NCBI GenBank assembly: GCA_947581635.1
Contig: CANPVE010000010.1
Coordinates: 1 to 64,000 of the forward strand
Origin: an uncultured Clostridia bacterium
Lineage (GTDB): Bacteria > Bacillota > Clostridia > Oscillospirales > Acutalibacteraceae
Reading direction: 5' to 3'
DNA length: 64,000 bases
Positions 8,514-17,725 of the stretch are shown here, piece after piece (positions within the stretch are counted from its first letter, which is position 1; the number at the start of each line of letters is the position of its first letter). The notes under the pieces were generated by a model. The model was not told the origin of the DNA. It ran no database searches and saw only the letters and a list, made by a program, of their open reading frames with translations. The position numbers were made by a program, and so were the translations under genes.

Positions 8514-9308
8514 TCAGTCCATCAGCTTCTCAAACAGGGCAAGCTCCGCCGCCAATGCCGCCACCATCGCGCTGCCCTCAGGCTTGGCGGGATATGTCTT
8601 AATAAGCTCTTTTTGATAATCATTTGACAGCAGATCTATGCTGTGCGCATAATTCTCAGTAATTCCGCTCTTTTCGCATATCAGCCTTATAAGCAGAGTG
8701 CGGAGCTCGTTCATTATCTCTCCCGCATATATCACTGAGCCGCCCGCTATGGCGTGCTTTGCGAGGTTGACCTTGCCGTATATGCGTTCCCATTCGGGCG
8801 CGTTTTTTTCTTCAATGCCGGATTTCTCAACGTCCGCGTCATTTGCCTGCGAAACCGTTTCGGATAGTGGCGTCTCGGCTTCGGATTGTCTCGAAATATC
8901 GCTCGCCGGATCGTGTGACACTGCGGATTCCGCCGAATAGAAGCCTTGTGCGGCCCCGTGCTTGTCGATGTATGGCATCCACCAATCAAAAGCGGGTAAA
9001 TTGCTCTCCTCACAGATGAATATCTCTGAGGATATGCCGCTGTCAAAACTGTATTCGGCGATAATCCGTCCATCACGTTCCGCCTTGCCGCTTGTGCGGG
9101 GAGCGAGAAATTCGCCCACCAGAAAATCAAGGTCGTCGTAGATTTTCTCCATGTCCTCGGCCTTGATGCCCGCTGCCACTAGGCGTATGTCGCAAGGAGG
9201 ACAGTCCTTTTCACCCGTCAGCACAAATGTGGTGATTTCCTCTATTTTGCGCGCCATTACATCAAATCTCTTGAGCATATCGCGGCGAGTCTGCATAATT
9301 TCATTCAT
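8514..9308 (-). CDS. Unknown protein, gene upstream of cysE
   Basis: The protein of about 264 residues is not recognised. The N-terminus (about 1-130) is a mixed alpha/beta segment, residues 130-175 are a Ser/Glu/Asp-rich low-complexity linker, and the C-terminus (about 180-264) is helical (NELRTLLIRLICEKSG, then SNDYQKELIKTYP). The layout recalls nucleotidyltransferase-plus-helical-domain proteins, but no GSxxxG/DxD motif is seen, so no function is given. ATG 9308 is chosen over GTG 9317, which lies only 3 bases after the AGAGGA site. It runs into cysE with a 26-base gap, so they are probably one operon. Confidence 0.75.
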   Translation of the reverse strand: MNEIMQTRRDMLKRFDVMARKIEEITTFVLTGEKDCPPCDIRLVAAGIKAEDMEKIYDDLDFLVGEFLAPRTSGKAERDGRIIAEYSFDSGISSEIFICEESNLPAFDWWMPYIDKHGAAQGFYSAESAVSHDPASDISRQSEAETPLSETVSQANDADVEKSGIEEKNAPEWERIYGKVNLAKHAIAGGSVIYAGEIMNELRTLLIRLICEKSGITENYAHSIDLLSNDYQKELIKTYPAKPEGSAMVAALAAELALFEKLMD

Positions 9309-9360
9309 TTTTTTCACGTTCCTCTAAAAAATTTCAATTATTTTCAATAGCAAAAATAAA

Positions 9361-9409
9361 CGCCTCCGTTAGTCCCTTTATGCACCAATAAAAGGACGCA
9401 ACGGAGGCG
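9361..9409 (-). terminator. Terminator hairpin, minus strand
   Basis: CGCCTCCGTT (9361-9370) pairs with AACGGAGGCG (9400-9409), with an inner imperfect extension around GTCC and GGAC. On the minus strand it is followed by TTTATTTTT. It lies 6 bases after the stop of the possible gene remnant at 9416-9601 and upstream of the cysE operon. Confidence 0.75.
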
Positions 9410-9415
9410 AAATTA

Positions 9416-9601
9416 TCAAATTCCACGGTTCCACTCCTGTTTAATCGTAAACGGCACAATAATACCGTCGTCTGCGATCACTCTGACAGCCTTAACGCGG
9501 CGTTTAATCGTCGTGCGCGGATACACATGGCCCAAAATAATTGGCGGCCAATTTCCCCGCGCCTGCGTGATGAAGGGTGCATTCGTCCCGGCTCCGTGCA
9601 A
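9416..9601 (-). pseudogene. Possible gene remnant
   Basis: A 61-codon open frame (TTG start) ends directly before a good terminator, which suggests a transcribed gene once ended here. An overlapping frame from about 9670 also gives plausible protein sequence (MLRGISNPCSLTSEIE), as if a frameshift split one gene. Neither part is recognised. It could equally be chance. Confidence 0.3.
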
Positions 9602-9937
9602 AGAACGCTTTCAGCCGACGGCATTCAATCTCTGATGTCAGTGAGCAAGGATTACTTATCCCTCTAAGCATTTTGTTGTATATTTTTTTCTAATTTTCTA
9701 AGTTATTCGCGATATTTGGAATATATGGGCGGGATTAGGTCAACGCCGCCCGTGTTTTCGGCTTTAGTGCATCTCAGATTCATTTTCCGAGACCTTCATT
9801 ACAATAATCATTATATGATATTAAATCGAATTTTGCAACCGTTATTTTTGAAACAACTGTTATTTTTGAAAATCCACCAACATCAATTTTGAACAACAAA
9901 AACAGGCAATACAAAAAAGTTGGGCTTACTTTGATCT
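9602..9937. other. Intergenic stretch, nothing clear
   Basis: Apart from a possible continuation of the gene remnant up to about 9670, no gene, promoter or strong hairpin could be supported here. The AT-rich part near 9880-9940 resembles the sequence next to other repeat copies (a GTTGGGCT block also near 5715). Confidence 0.4.
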
Positions 9938-9939
9938 CG

Positions 9940-10038
9940 GTGTGTTTTGCCCGCCTTGCCTGCGGCTTCGCTTTGTATTCGCCCAAGTCATTATTTAATC
10001 TCAACGCGTTTTGCCCGCCTTGCCTGCGGCTTCGCTTT
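9940..10038 (-). repeat. Truncated tandem units of the dispersed repeat
   Basis: Two shortened units hold only the distal end of the element (hairpin 4 and the TTAATCTC-type tail). The segment starting CTTTGTATTC at 9971 recurs at 10035, a 64-bp direct repeat. They are joined head-to-tail to the full copy B. Confidence 0.85.
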
Positions 10039-10200
10039 GTATTCGCCCAAGTCATTATTTAATCTCAACGCGTTTTGCCCGCTCAGCCTGCGGCTTCGCT
10101 TGTGAGGCTCTGCCTCACCCTCCGCAATGGCGCTGCCCTTGACCTGCCAGGAGGAATTATCCCCCTGGACTCCCATGCAGCTCCGCTCGTCTGACTTTAG
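10039..10200 (-). repeat. Four-hairpin dispersed repeat, copy B
   Basis: Hairpin 1 reads CCAGGGGGA, loop TAAT, TCCTCCTGG on the minus strand (10147-10155 and 10160-10168). Compared with copy A, an A:T pair has become C:G on both arms. It lies downstream of rny in the same orientation, just past the rny terminator. Confidence 0.85.
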
Positions 10201-10244
10201 TTTATCGGTATCCTAACCTGTTTTTATGGCCGACAATGGCACAA

Positions 10245-10284
10245 AAAACTCACCCGACAGCGGTTAAACTGTCGGGCGGGTTTT
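10245..10284 (-). terminator. Terminator of rny
   Basis: A 16-bp stem with one mismatch and one G:U pair (10245-10260 with 10269-10284) and an 8-nt loop is followed on the minus strand by a T-run, 26 bases after the rny stop codon. Confidence 0.85.
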
Positions 10285-10309
10285 ACTGAAGGTTTTATTT
10301 TGAAAAAGG

Positions 10310-11890
10310 TCACTTGGCAAATTCAGAAGCGCGGCTCTCACGAATCACATTTACCTTGATTTGACCCGGATATTCAAGCTCGCTCTCGATCTTCTTGCAA
10401 ATCTCCCGCGCAAGGAACGGCATATCATCGTCATTTATAGTTTCGGGCTTGACTATGACGCGAACCTCGCGTCCCGCCTGAATTGCATAGCTCTCGGAAA
10501 CCCCATCGAACTCGGAAGCGATTTCCTCAAGACGCTGAAGACGCTTAATATAACTCTCCACATTCTCTCGGCGCGCTCCCGGACGCGCCGCCGAAACAGC
10601 GTCAGCAGCCTGCACCAGACAATCGGTGATTGACAGGGTTTCTACGCCGCCGTGATGAGCGGCTATGGCATGAATTATGTTTTCCTGCTCGCGGTATTTG
10701 CGAGCTACGTCAACGCCTATGTCAACATGGCTGCCCTCCATCTCGTAGTCCAGGGCCTTGCCTATATCGTGGAGTAAACCCGCCCGGCGTGCCGCCGCAA
10801 CGTCCGCTCCCAGCTCTGCCGCCATGGCTCCGGCTATCATCGATACCTCCAGCGAATGTCTGAGCACATTCTGACCGTAGCTTGTGCGGTAGCGCAGACG
10901 ACCCAGCAGCTTGACCAGTTCGGGGTGAAGTCCCATGACATTCGCCTCCAACATAGCCTTTTCGCCTTCTTCTTTTATCGTCATCTCTATTTCGCGGTTG
11001 GCTTTTTCGACCATTTCCTCAATGCGCGCAGGGTGAATACGCCCGTCCGCAATAAGGCGCATCATAGCTATTCGCGCTACCTCGCGGCGAATGGGGTTGA
11101 AGCAAGACAGGGTAATCGCCTCGGGCGTGTCGTCGATGATGATATCAACTCCCGTCACCGTCTCGAGCGCGCGGATATTTCTTCCCTCGCGTCCGATAAT
11201 TCTGCCCTTCATCTCGTCATTTGGCAACGGAACCACAGACACGGTAGTCTCGGCAACGTAATCCGAAGCACAGCGCTGAATCGCAAGGGAGATGATGTTC
11301 TTCGCCTTCTTTTCGGCCTCGTCCTTGGTCTGCTGCTCGTATTCCTTGATTTTGACAGCCTTCTCGTGAATAAGCTCGTCTTCGAGCGACTTCATGAGTT
11401 GTTCCTTTGCCTGCTCGGCTGTAAGGCCGGAAATCTTCTCCATGATCTCCATCTGCTGACATTTGATGCGATCAGCCTCGGCAAATTTTTCGTCCGCCTG
11501 CTTCATACGAACAGAAACCTGCTCGAGTTTCCTCTCGACCTGTTCGATCTTCTTGTTCAAATGCTCCTCGCGCTGCTGAACACGCTTTTCCTGCTTGTTC
11601 ATTTCGCTGCGGCGATCGCGCATTTCCTTCTCGTTCTCGGATTTAAGGGCGTAGACCTCTTCCCTGCCCTTTAACACAATCTCCTTGCGCTTGGATTCAC
11701 CGTTCTTTTTGGCGTTGTCCACAATGCGCTTGGCCTCTTCCTCCGCCGAGGATATGGCGGCCTCCGCTACCTTTTTCCTCTCCTCATAGCCCAGCCTGTG
11801 TCCCTCTTTCAAACCTGACTTTCGTCCGAGCACAAGCGCGACGGCACTTGCTATTAATCCGATGAATAAACCCAACAAAAACCATTTCAT
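10310..11890 (-). CDS. rny: Ribonuclease Y
   Basis: This membrane-anchored endoribonuclease initiates bulk mRNA turnover in many Firmicutes. The protein of 526 residues has one N-terminal transmembrane helix (about 1-20), a long charged coiled coil (about 25-200), a KH RNA-binding domain with [10 protein letters not shown], and an HD phosphohydrolase domain with the metal-binding HD in [10 protein letters not shown]. The start is ATG 11890, 14 bases after AGGAGG; a longer in-frame start would place that site inside the gene. A YlbF/YmcA-type protein, a possible partner, is encoded in the same window. Confidence 0.97.
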   Translation of the reverse strand: MKWFLLGLFIGLIASAVALVLGRKSGLKEGHRLGYEERKKVAEAAISSAEEEAKRIVDNAKKNGESKRKEIVLKGREEVYALKSENEKEMRDRRSEMNKQEKRVQQREEHLNKKIEQVERKLEQVSVRMKQADEKFAEADRIKCQQMEIMEKISGLTAEQAKEQLMKSLEDELIHEKAVKIKEYEQQTKDEAEKKAKNIISLAIQRCASDYVAETTVSVVPLPNDEMKGRIIGREGRNIRALETVTGVDIIIDDTPEAITLSCFNPIRREVARIAMMRLIADGRIHPARIEEMVEKANREIEMTIKEEGEKAMLEANVMGLHPELVKLLGRLRYRTSYGQNVLRHSLEVSMIAGAMAAELGADVAAARRAGLLHDIGKALDYEMEGSHVDIGVDVARKYREQENIIHAIAAHHGGVETLSITDCLVQAADAVSAARPGARRENVESYIKRLQRLEEIASEFDGVSESYAIQAGREVRVIVKPETINDDDMPFLAREICKKIESELEYPGQIKVNVIRESRASEFAK

Positions 11891-12690
11891 TGCTTTACAC
11901 ACAACCTCCTTAATCAAGTTAGGTCGGCGCAATTTTCAACAACAAATTACTAAATACAGTCTAAAGATGCAATACAATAAAGGGTGAACAAGTTTAAGAC
12001 ATTATTCTGCAAAACAATACGAATAATTTCACAGACAACATCCTTTGCAAGTCCACTTTCACAGCGTTTTGTAAATCTTTAGTTTTAAGGAATAAATTAA
12101 AAATATACAACAGAATATATGAATAAAATACGCCAAAAAATATGTGAATTAAATTGAAATAGGATTGCGCCGCCTGGTGCGGATCTTCGGAAAAAACATA
12201 GAAATTCCGCACAATCAGTGTTTTTTGGATAATTCAAAGGTGGATATGCATTACAGTTCAAGTTCATATGAGCCGCAGTCACAAAATACACCCCTTATAT
12301 TGTAGTACTTTTTTTTATTTATGTCAAGAAAATTAAAATTGTATTTAAATTTTTGTACAAGAATTTTGAACACCCCGAAAAGCCGTTATTATTTCGCCCT
12401 CCGCAGCAGCCTTTTACGGGAATGCCGTGCAAAAGAATGCTCGGTATATGCGGAGCGTTATTGTTTTGCATTGGATTTCCGTGCTTACCTATTATTTTTA
12501 AATACATAAATCCCTAAATATATCGTAAAAATTACAAGTTTGTATTTAATTGTAATACTCGTTTTTAACATAAAGCCTTCCGTAGGTGATTTAACCTGAC
12601 ATTTGTTCGATAATTTTATATAAATCCTTTAAAAAAATACCACAAAAGTTGTTTAATAGACTGAATTTATATGAAAATGCAATTAGGGTA
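11891..12690. other. Long AT-rich intergenic region
   Basis: This stretch of about 800 bp lies between the divergent starts of rny and the secreted protein at 12842. No conserved gene was recognised. The only notable item is a short Gly/Cys-containing frame on the minus strand (12319-12471). No convincing rny promoter could be placed. Confidence 0.5.
12319..12471 (-). CDS. Doubtful small Gly/Cys-containing peptide
   Basis: A 50-codon frame encodes a peptide with a GIPVKGCCGGRNNNGFSGC segment. No good ribosome binding site, promoter or export-gene neighbour is seen, and an overlapping frame is open on the other strand. It could be a small secreted or modified peptide, but is more likely chance. 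Confidence 0.2.
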   Translation of the reverse strand: MQNNNAPHIPSILLHGIPVKGCCGGRNNNGFSGCSKFLYKNLNTILIFLT

Positions 12691-12719
12691 TTGTAAAACG
12701 GTTACAAATCTGTTATAAT
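12691..12719 (+). promoter_or_regulatory. Promoter with inverted repeat over the -10 box
   Basis: TTGTAA (12691-12696) and TATAAT (12714-12719) are spaced by 17 bp. GTTACA (12701-12706) and TGTAAC (12721-12726) form an inverted repeat spanning the -10 element, a possible operator. The leader to the start codon is about 115 nt. Confidence 0.7.
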
Positions 12720-12841
12720 CTGTAACGAATTTGAAATCGTTCCTTTCTCCGTTGTTTTATTAATGAATTAAGAGGGTCGCAGCGGAAATGCAAATGATTC
12801 AGGACCTTTTCAAAAAAATCCAAAAGAGAGGGAAATAACAA

Positions 12842-14467
12842 GTGAATTATTGTTCAGGTAAAGGATGTGTGGTCAGAAAGCTCGCCGCATTGTCCGTTGC
12901 AATCGCCTTAATAGTGCTTGCGGCGCCGCTTGGCAACTTTGCCACGGTAAATGCCGCCTCCTACATAAGCTCGTCAGGCGGCGCCGACGGTTCGGACTAC
13001 ACATCGTCCTCCGCTCTGGCAAAGAAACTCGACAAAGTGTTTTCGGGCAGCGTCGGCTTGTGCTCAGACACCTCATTCAAGTCCACCGTCAATGCAAAAC
13101 TCGGCTCCTCGGTGATGACAGGCAGCAATATGTACTATGTAAAGAACAACACCACGGGCGCCCTCACAAGCGGCTGGCAATGCTTCATTTACGCAAACGC
13201 TGTCTACAACACATTGTTCGACGAATATGTGGGTCACGCACAGGCGCTCAAGCACTCGAAGGTGGTTATTTCGGGCGGCAACACAGCCTCCTATAGCCAG
13301 TTTAAGAATGCGGGCGTAAAGTGCGGCGCGTATATGAGAACCACAAACAAATCGAATGGAGCCTACAACGGAAGCTCGGGACATTCAACCATAATACTCT
13401 CCTACAGTTCCAGCGGCATAACGTACCTTGAGGGCAACGCGGACGGACACGGTTTGGTGAGAATCGCCATACGTACATGGGACGACTTCAATCGCAGTCA
13501 GCTTTCGGGCAAGTCGAGATATATCTGCCATGTGGTTCAGCCCACCGACAGTTATTACAATTCGCTTTACCCGTCGTCATCATCTTCTTCCTCGTCAAAA
13601 ACCACTGCCGCAGCAGCGACAAAGACGACTTCAAAGTCTTCAACTCCTGCAACGACTGCCGCTTCTTCCAACTCATCTCCCGACCCTTCAAGCTGCAAGG
13701 TATCCTACAGCAGGGTGCTTTCCCTCAAGAGCAAGGTAATGAACGGCAGCGACGTCAAATATGTGCAGACCTGTCTTAAGTATTTGGGCTACACCGTGAC
13801 GATAAACAGCAAGTATGACAGCACAACTTTGGCGGCCGTCAAGAAATTTCAGAAGGATCTTTCCCTCTCGGTAGACGGCAAGTGCGGTCCCGCAACGTGG
13901 AAAGCTATGGAATCGGCCGTATCCTCTAAGAAAAAAAGCAATACCTCCGCTGTAGCTGCGGCGACGAAGAAGCTCTCTTCCATTTCAATAAAGAGCAAGC
14001 CGTCCAGGGTTGAATATGCAGTTGGCGATAAGCTGAACACATCAGGTCTAGCGTTGACCGCCAAATACACGGACAAGAGCACCAAGACCATCACAAGCGG
14101 ATTTACCTGCAATATAACCACTTTGACTAAGAAAGGCACAACAAAGATAACAGTCACCTACGGCGGCAAGACTGCTACATTCAATGTAACCGTCAATGAT
14201 GCCCTAAAGATAATCACACAGCCTGTTGATGATTCCGCCCCGCTCGGCAAGGAAGTTTACTTTAATGTTGAGGCGACAGGAACAGGGCTTACCTATCAGT
14301 GGCAGCTCAGCGATGATGGCAAGAATTGGCGCAACAGCAGCCTCAAGACACCGAAGTATTGCGTAACTCTAACCAAGGTTCACAACAACAGACGCGTTCG
14401 TTGTGTGGTGAAGGACAAGTACGGCAATAAGGTGATATCCGGCACCGCCACTATGAGGATTAAATAA
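12842..14467 (+). CDS. Secreted papain-like/peptidoglycan-binding protein
   Basis: The protein has 541 residues and an N-terminal signal peptide (about 1-38, hydrophobic core AIALIVLAAPLG, cleavage after VNA). Residues about 60-245 look like a CHAP/papain-type domain with Cys in WQCFIYANAVY and His in GHSTIIL; the fold is my inference. A Ser/Thr-rich linker is followed by a peptidoglycan-binding_1 domain (about 295-360, with VKYVQTCLKYLGY), a bacterial Ig-like domain of the Big_3 type (about 380-460), and a C-terminal Ig-like domain (about 460-541). It probably acts at the cell wall. The start is GTG 12842 behind GAGAGGG. It ends before a shared terminator. Confidence 0.8.
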   Translation: MNYCSGKGCVVRKLAALSVAIALIVLAAPLGNFATVNAASYISSSGGADGSDYTSSSALAKKLDKVFSGSVGLCSDTSFKSTVNAKLGSSVMTGSNMYYVKNNTTGALTSGWQCFIYANAVYNTLFDEYVGHAQALKHSKVVISGGNTASYSQFKNAGVKCGAYMRTTNKSNGAYNGSSGHSTIILSYSSSGITYLEGNADGHGLVRIAIRTWDDFNRSQLSGKSRYICHVVQPTDSYYNSLYPSSSSSSSSKTTAAAATKTTSKSSTPATTAASSNSSPDPSSCKVSYSRVLSLKSKVMNGSDVKYVQTCLKYLGYTVTINSKYDSTTLAAVKKFQKDLSLSVDGKCGPATWKAMESAVSSKKKSNTSAVAAATKKLSSISIKSKPSRVEYAVGDKLNTSGLALTAKYTDKSTKTITSGFTCNITTLTKKGTTKITVTYGGKTATFNVTVNDALKIITQPVDDSAPLGKEVYFNVEATGTGLTYQWQLSDDGKNWRNSSLKTPKYCVTLTKVHNNRRVRCVVKDKYGNKVISGTATMRIK

Positions 14468-14509
14468 CAGTTGCACACCCACATGGTGTACAAAAGTTTA
14501 TAAAAAATA

Positions 14510-14552
14510 AAACAAACCGCTCAAGGCCGTCGGCTTTCGGAGCGGTTTGTTT
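14510..14552 (+). terminator. Bidirectional terminator between convergent genes
   Basis: A 13-bp stem (14510-14522 with 14540-14552) is flanked by A-rich and T-rich sequence on its two sides. It serves the secreted protein gene and can also serve the VanY-like gene on the other strand. Confidence 0.88.
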
Positions 14553-14677
14553 TTTATTTCTTTTGAAGATTTGCCGTTCGAGGCAGTTCCCGCCAATTCG
14601 GGCAAATGGCGGACAAAATGGCGCGATGGCAGTGGGTGCGGGACGGGCGGTTATATGCTCATTCGCACCGAATCCGA

Positions 14678-15748
14678 TTAATCGTAGGAAGCCGGGTGAG
14701 TCTCTGCGTAGGCGTTGGCCGCTTCGGCGGCCTCGCCCTGAAGATCGATATATTCTTCGAGGCATACATTGTTTACATACATATACGTTGCATGGTAAAT
14801 GCCCACATATCTTATGTGCCACGGCTCGTACTCTATGCGGGTGAGTTCTTCCTTGTCTGCGGGATAGCGTATGATAAAGCCGTATTTGTGCGCGTTCTCG
14901 GCAAGCCACGCGCCTTCGGGCGTCTGATTAAAATTGTGGTCGGTGTTGTAGTCGTTGCTCACGTCGATAGTAGTGCCAAGCTGGTGTTCGGAATTACCGG
15001 GGGTCTGGGTGGTGTTAAGCGCGAGCGCGCGCGCCTCCGTCGAGCTTTTTCCCTGAGCGATGTAGCCTTGCACGGCGTTGTTGTAAAGCTCACTCTGTCG
15101 GGCATAGCTTCGATACGCGCTGAGTATGTGCATATTATTGGTACCCAAATCCGACTGCATGGCTCTCAGAAGCTCCTTATATTTGTCAAAGGTCTCCTTT
15201 CCGACATACAGTGTGGAGTAATTGGCTGCGACATACTCGGCGGGAATCTGTATCAGATCCTCCGGCACATAGTCGGATGGAAGCTGATTTCGGTAATTTG
15301 CTATCATCAGATTCTCGTAATAGACGGGCGGAAGCGAACTGTTGGGCGGAAGCGGTTTATACTTCACACTTACATCTATCTCCGCGTAAAAATCTCCCGC
15401 ACTTACTCCTACCGTAGTTTCGCCCTCATTGACTGCCACTATGCTGCCGTTGTCGACGGTGAGAATGCCATCGTCGAGCAACTCCCATGTGTAGGACACT
15501 TTGGTGTTCTTCGGCACGCTGATTGGCTTTTCTTCAAAGGTATCGCCCACATACACCATTACGTTCCGCTTGTCGAAGTAGATATCCTGAAGCTTACTGT
15601 CGAGCTTAGATATTGCGGCTCTGCCGCTTGGAATTGACTGGGTACAAACCACGGCCGCCATCGTAATTGACAGCACATAGAAAATCACTCTCTGAACCTT
15701 CAGCTTGGTTATGTTCATATACTTGTCCTCGCTTAATTTTATCTTCAT
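14678..15748 (-). CDS. VanY-type D-alanyl-D-alanine carboxypeptidase
   Basis: The protein has 356 residues and one N-terminal membrane helix (about 19-40). A bacterial Ig-like (BIG2) domain follows (about 60-130, ending GETTVGVSAGDFYAEIDV). The C-terminal VanY/peptidase M15B domain has the zinc and catalytic pattern: SxHQxGxxxD in SEHQLGTTID and the distal His in EPWHIRY. It should trim terminal D-Ala from peptidoglycan stem peptides at the outer membrane face. GGAGG lies 10 bases before ATG 15748. A vancomycin-resistance role is not implied, since no vanH/A/X genes are nearby. Confidence 0.9.
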   Translation of the reverse strand: MKIKLSEDKYMNITKLKVQRVIFYVLSITMAAVVCTQSIPSGRAAISKLDSKLQDIYFDKRNVMVYVGDTFEEKPISVPKNTKVSYTWELLDDGILTVDNGSIVAVNEGETTVGVSAGDFYAEIDVSVKYKPLPPNSSLPPVYYENLMIANYRNQLPSDYVPEDLIQIPAEYVAANYSTLYVGKETFDKYKELLRAMQSDLGTNNMHILSAYRSYARQSELYNNAVQGYIAQGKSSTEARALALNTTQTPGNSEHQLGTTIDVSNDYNTDHNFNQTPEGAWLAENAHKYGFIIRYPADKEELTRIEYEPWHIRYVGIYHATYMYVNNVCLEEYIDLQGEAAEAANAYAETHPASYD

Positions 15749-15806
15749 TTTCTTCGTTCCTCCAAAGCCGTAATCACAACTGTAATTATAATACTTCGCT
15801 TATACT

Positions 15807-15835
15807 ATTTTATTTAATATGGATTAATATGTCAA
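15807..15835 (-). promoter_or_regulatory. Promoter of the VanY-like gene
   Basis: On the minus strand TTGACA (15830-15835) and TAAAAT (15807-15812) are spaced by 17 bp. Confidence 0.7.
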
Positions 15836-15876
15836 TATTATTGAGAAAAATACCATGGAAATCAATTTCGAAAAAC

Positions 15877-16254
15877 TAAAGTCAAGCGAAGCGGAGCTAC
15901 AATGGGTTTCCAAAGGGGCAAGGCTCCTTTGGCAGGTCAAGGGCAGCGCCATTGCGGAGGGTGAGGCAGCGCCTCACGAGCGAAGCCGCAGGCTGAGCGG
16001 GCAAAACACACTAAGATTAAAGAAAAATTAAGGCGAACACAGAAAAAGGTGAACACAAAAGCGGAGGGTGAGGCAGCGCCTCACGAGCGAAGCCGCAGGC
16101 GAAGCGGGCAAAACACACTAAGATTAAAGAAAAATTAAGGCGAACACAGAAAAAGTGAACACAAAAGCGGAGGGTGAGGCAGCGCCTCACAAGCGAAGCC
16201 GCAGGCGAAGCGGGCAAAAAACACACTAAGATTAAAGAAAAATTAAGGCGAACA
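15877..16254 (+). repeat. Four-hairpin dispersed repeat, copy C, with distal half in three tandem units
   Basis: This is a plus-strand copy. Hairpin 1 is CCAAAGGGGC, loop AAG, GCTCCTTTGG (15910-15919 and 15923-15932), the most divergent sequence of the family but still fully paired. The distal part (hairpins 3 and 4 plus an AT-rich tail) is repeated three times, starting at 15954, 16061 and 16167, a period of 106-107 bp. A 1-base insertion relative to copy B breaks the small ORF seen in other copies. Confidence 0.9.
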
Positions 16255-16320
16255 GAAAATAGGTACCGTCTTTTCAACTGAAAAAGAACGCGCCAACGAA
16301 AAAGCAACTATCGTGATAAT

Positions 16321-16377
16321 AAGGCAGCCCGCCTCGCAGTATTGATACGTACAAAAAACCGCGCCGCAGGCTGCCTT
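16321..16377 (-). terminator. Possible terminator of ilvE
   Basis: AAGGCAGCC (16321-16329) pairs with GGCTGCCTT (16369-16377) around a 39-nt loop. It lies about 30 bases after the ilvE stop. The run after the right arm on the minus strand is only moderately T-rich, so the call is tentative. Confidence 0.45.
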
Positions 16378-16407
16378 GTGTGATTTATGGAATAATTTTA
16401 TAAAAAC

Positions 16408-17475
16408 TTACTTTACCTCTACGGTCCATCCGAATTCGTCCGGAATCTTGCCGAACTGCATACCGGTGATCTTGTCATAGAGCTTCTGGGAGATCTCGCC
16501 AATCTCGCCATTGTTGATGGGTATAATGGTGTCGCCGCACTTCAGCTCACCTACAGGGGACACGACAGCGGCTGTACCTGTGCCAAACATCTCTTTAAAT
16601 TCACCCTTCTTGTTGGCTTCCACAAGCTCGTCGACGGTGATAAGGCGCTCAGTGACTTTGTAGCCCATGCTTCTGAGAACCTCAATCGCAGACTTTCTTG
16701 TGATACCCGGGAGAATGGAGCCGCGCAGCATAGGGGTGACAATCTCGTCACCCAAGACGAAGAATACGTTCATCGCGCCAACTTCCTCAATATACTTTCG
16801 CTCCACGCCGTCGAGCCACAAAACCTGACTGTATCCCTGCTCGGCCGCCACGTCCTGAGCCTTGAGTGAAGCGGCGTAATTTCCGCCTGTCTTTGCATAT
16901 CCAGTGCCGCCGATGACAGCGCGCACATATTTGGTTTCAACGTAAATCTTGACGGGAGCAAGGCCGCCCGCGTAATACGAGCCGGACGGGCTGAGAATTA
17001 TGATAAACTTATATTCGGTAGATGTATGTGCGCCGAGAGCGTCCTCTGTGCCGATAATAAAGGGACGAATGTAAAGTGAAGCGCCGTCGGTGTGAGGAAT
17101 CCAGTCCTTGTCAATGCTCACGAGCTTTTCAAGCGCGGTCTCAGCCAATTCCTCATCGATCAGCGGAATGCTGAGACGTTCGCTGGAATTGTTGAGTCGA
17201 GCAAAGTTCTGGTCGGGGCGGAAGAGCCTGATTTTGCCGTCAACACCGCGATATGCCTTCATGCCCTCGAAAACCTCCTGACTGTAATGCAGACACATAC
17301 AGGCGGGCGTGAGGTTAAGCGGACCATAGGGGACTATTCTGGGGTCGTGCCAATGCCCGTCAGTGTAGTCCATGACGAACATATGATCCGTGAAAATCTT
17401 GCCAAAGCCAAGCTTTGATTCGTCCGCAGGCTTCTGCTTCGGATTGGTGGTAAGCTGAATCTTTATTTCTTCCAT
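16408..17475 (-). CDS. ilvE: Branched-chain amino acid aminotransferase
   Basis: This PLP-dependent class IV aminotransferase interconverts Leu/Ile/Val and their 2-oxo acids. The protein has 355 residues, the length of the long (BCAT-II) group. The PLP lysine lies in GYAKTGGNYA, and the family region YIEEVGAMNVFF and the FGTGTAA loop are intact. The start is ATG 17475 with GAGGAG 12 bases upstream, behind a consensus promoter. It stands alone between two repeat arrays (copies C and D); ilvD, from the same pathway, is 22 kb away. Confidence 0.96.
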   Translation of the reverse strand: MEEIKIQLTTNPKQKPADESKLGFGKIFTDHMFVMDYTDGHWHDPRIVPYGPLNLTPACMCLHYSQEVFEGMKAYRGVDGKIRLFRPDQNFARLNNSSERLSIPLIDEELAETALEKLVSIDKDWIPHTDGASLYIRPFIIGTEDALGAHTSTEYKFIIILSPSGSYYAGGLAPVKIYVETKYVRAVIGGTGYAKTGGNYAASLKAQDVAAEQGYSQVLWLDGVERKYIEEVGAMNVFFVLGDEIVTPMLRGSILPGITRKSAIEVLRSMGYKVTERLITVDELVEANKKGEFKEMFGTGTAAVVSPVGELKCGDTIIPINNGEIGEISQKLYDKITGMQFGKIPDEFGWTVEVK

Positions 17476-17522
17476 GATATAATTACACTCCTCTATACCG
17501 GAATTAATTTGATAGTATTTTC

Positions 17523-17551
17523 ATTATACCACCGTATTTTATAATTTGCAA
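17523..17551 (-). promoter_or_regulatory. Promoter of ilvE
   Basis: On the minus strand TTGCAA (17546-17551) and TATAAT (17523-17528) are spaced by 17 bp. The leader is short (about 40 nt), so no T-box or attenuator is present. Confidence 0.78.
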
Positions 17552-17725
17552 GTTATTCAGATAAATAATTCATTCAAATGAATTTCAAAAAATACAGTTA
17601 ATCAATCTAAAGTGTTTGGCTGACTTTATTTGCCCGCTGCAAAATCTTTAATTTTCTTGTTGGCGAGTCTCTTTTACAATCGAAAAATAGGGAAAGGTTT
17701 CATAAAAGGGAGTATTTTATTTTTT

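Noticed and set aside
11994..12212. 72-codon minus-strand frame upstream of rny
   Set aside because: AT-rich composition, no ribosome binding site and no recognisable family.
14606..15637. 343-codon plus-strand frame
   Set aside because: It is antisense to the VanY-type gene.
14678..15748. Vancomycin resistance gene
   Set aside because: VanY-type carboxypeptidases are common wall enzymes; no vanHAX or vanRS genes are present.
15954..16254. CRISPR-like array
   Set aside because: Units of 106-107 bp follow each other without unique spacers, and no cas genes are present; they are tandem pieces of the dispersed repeat.
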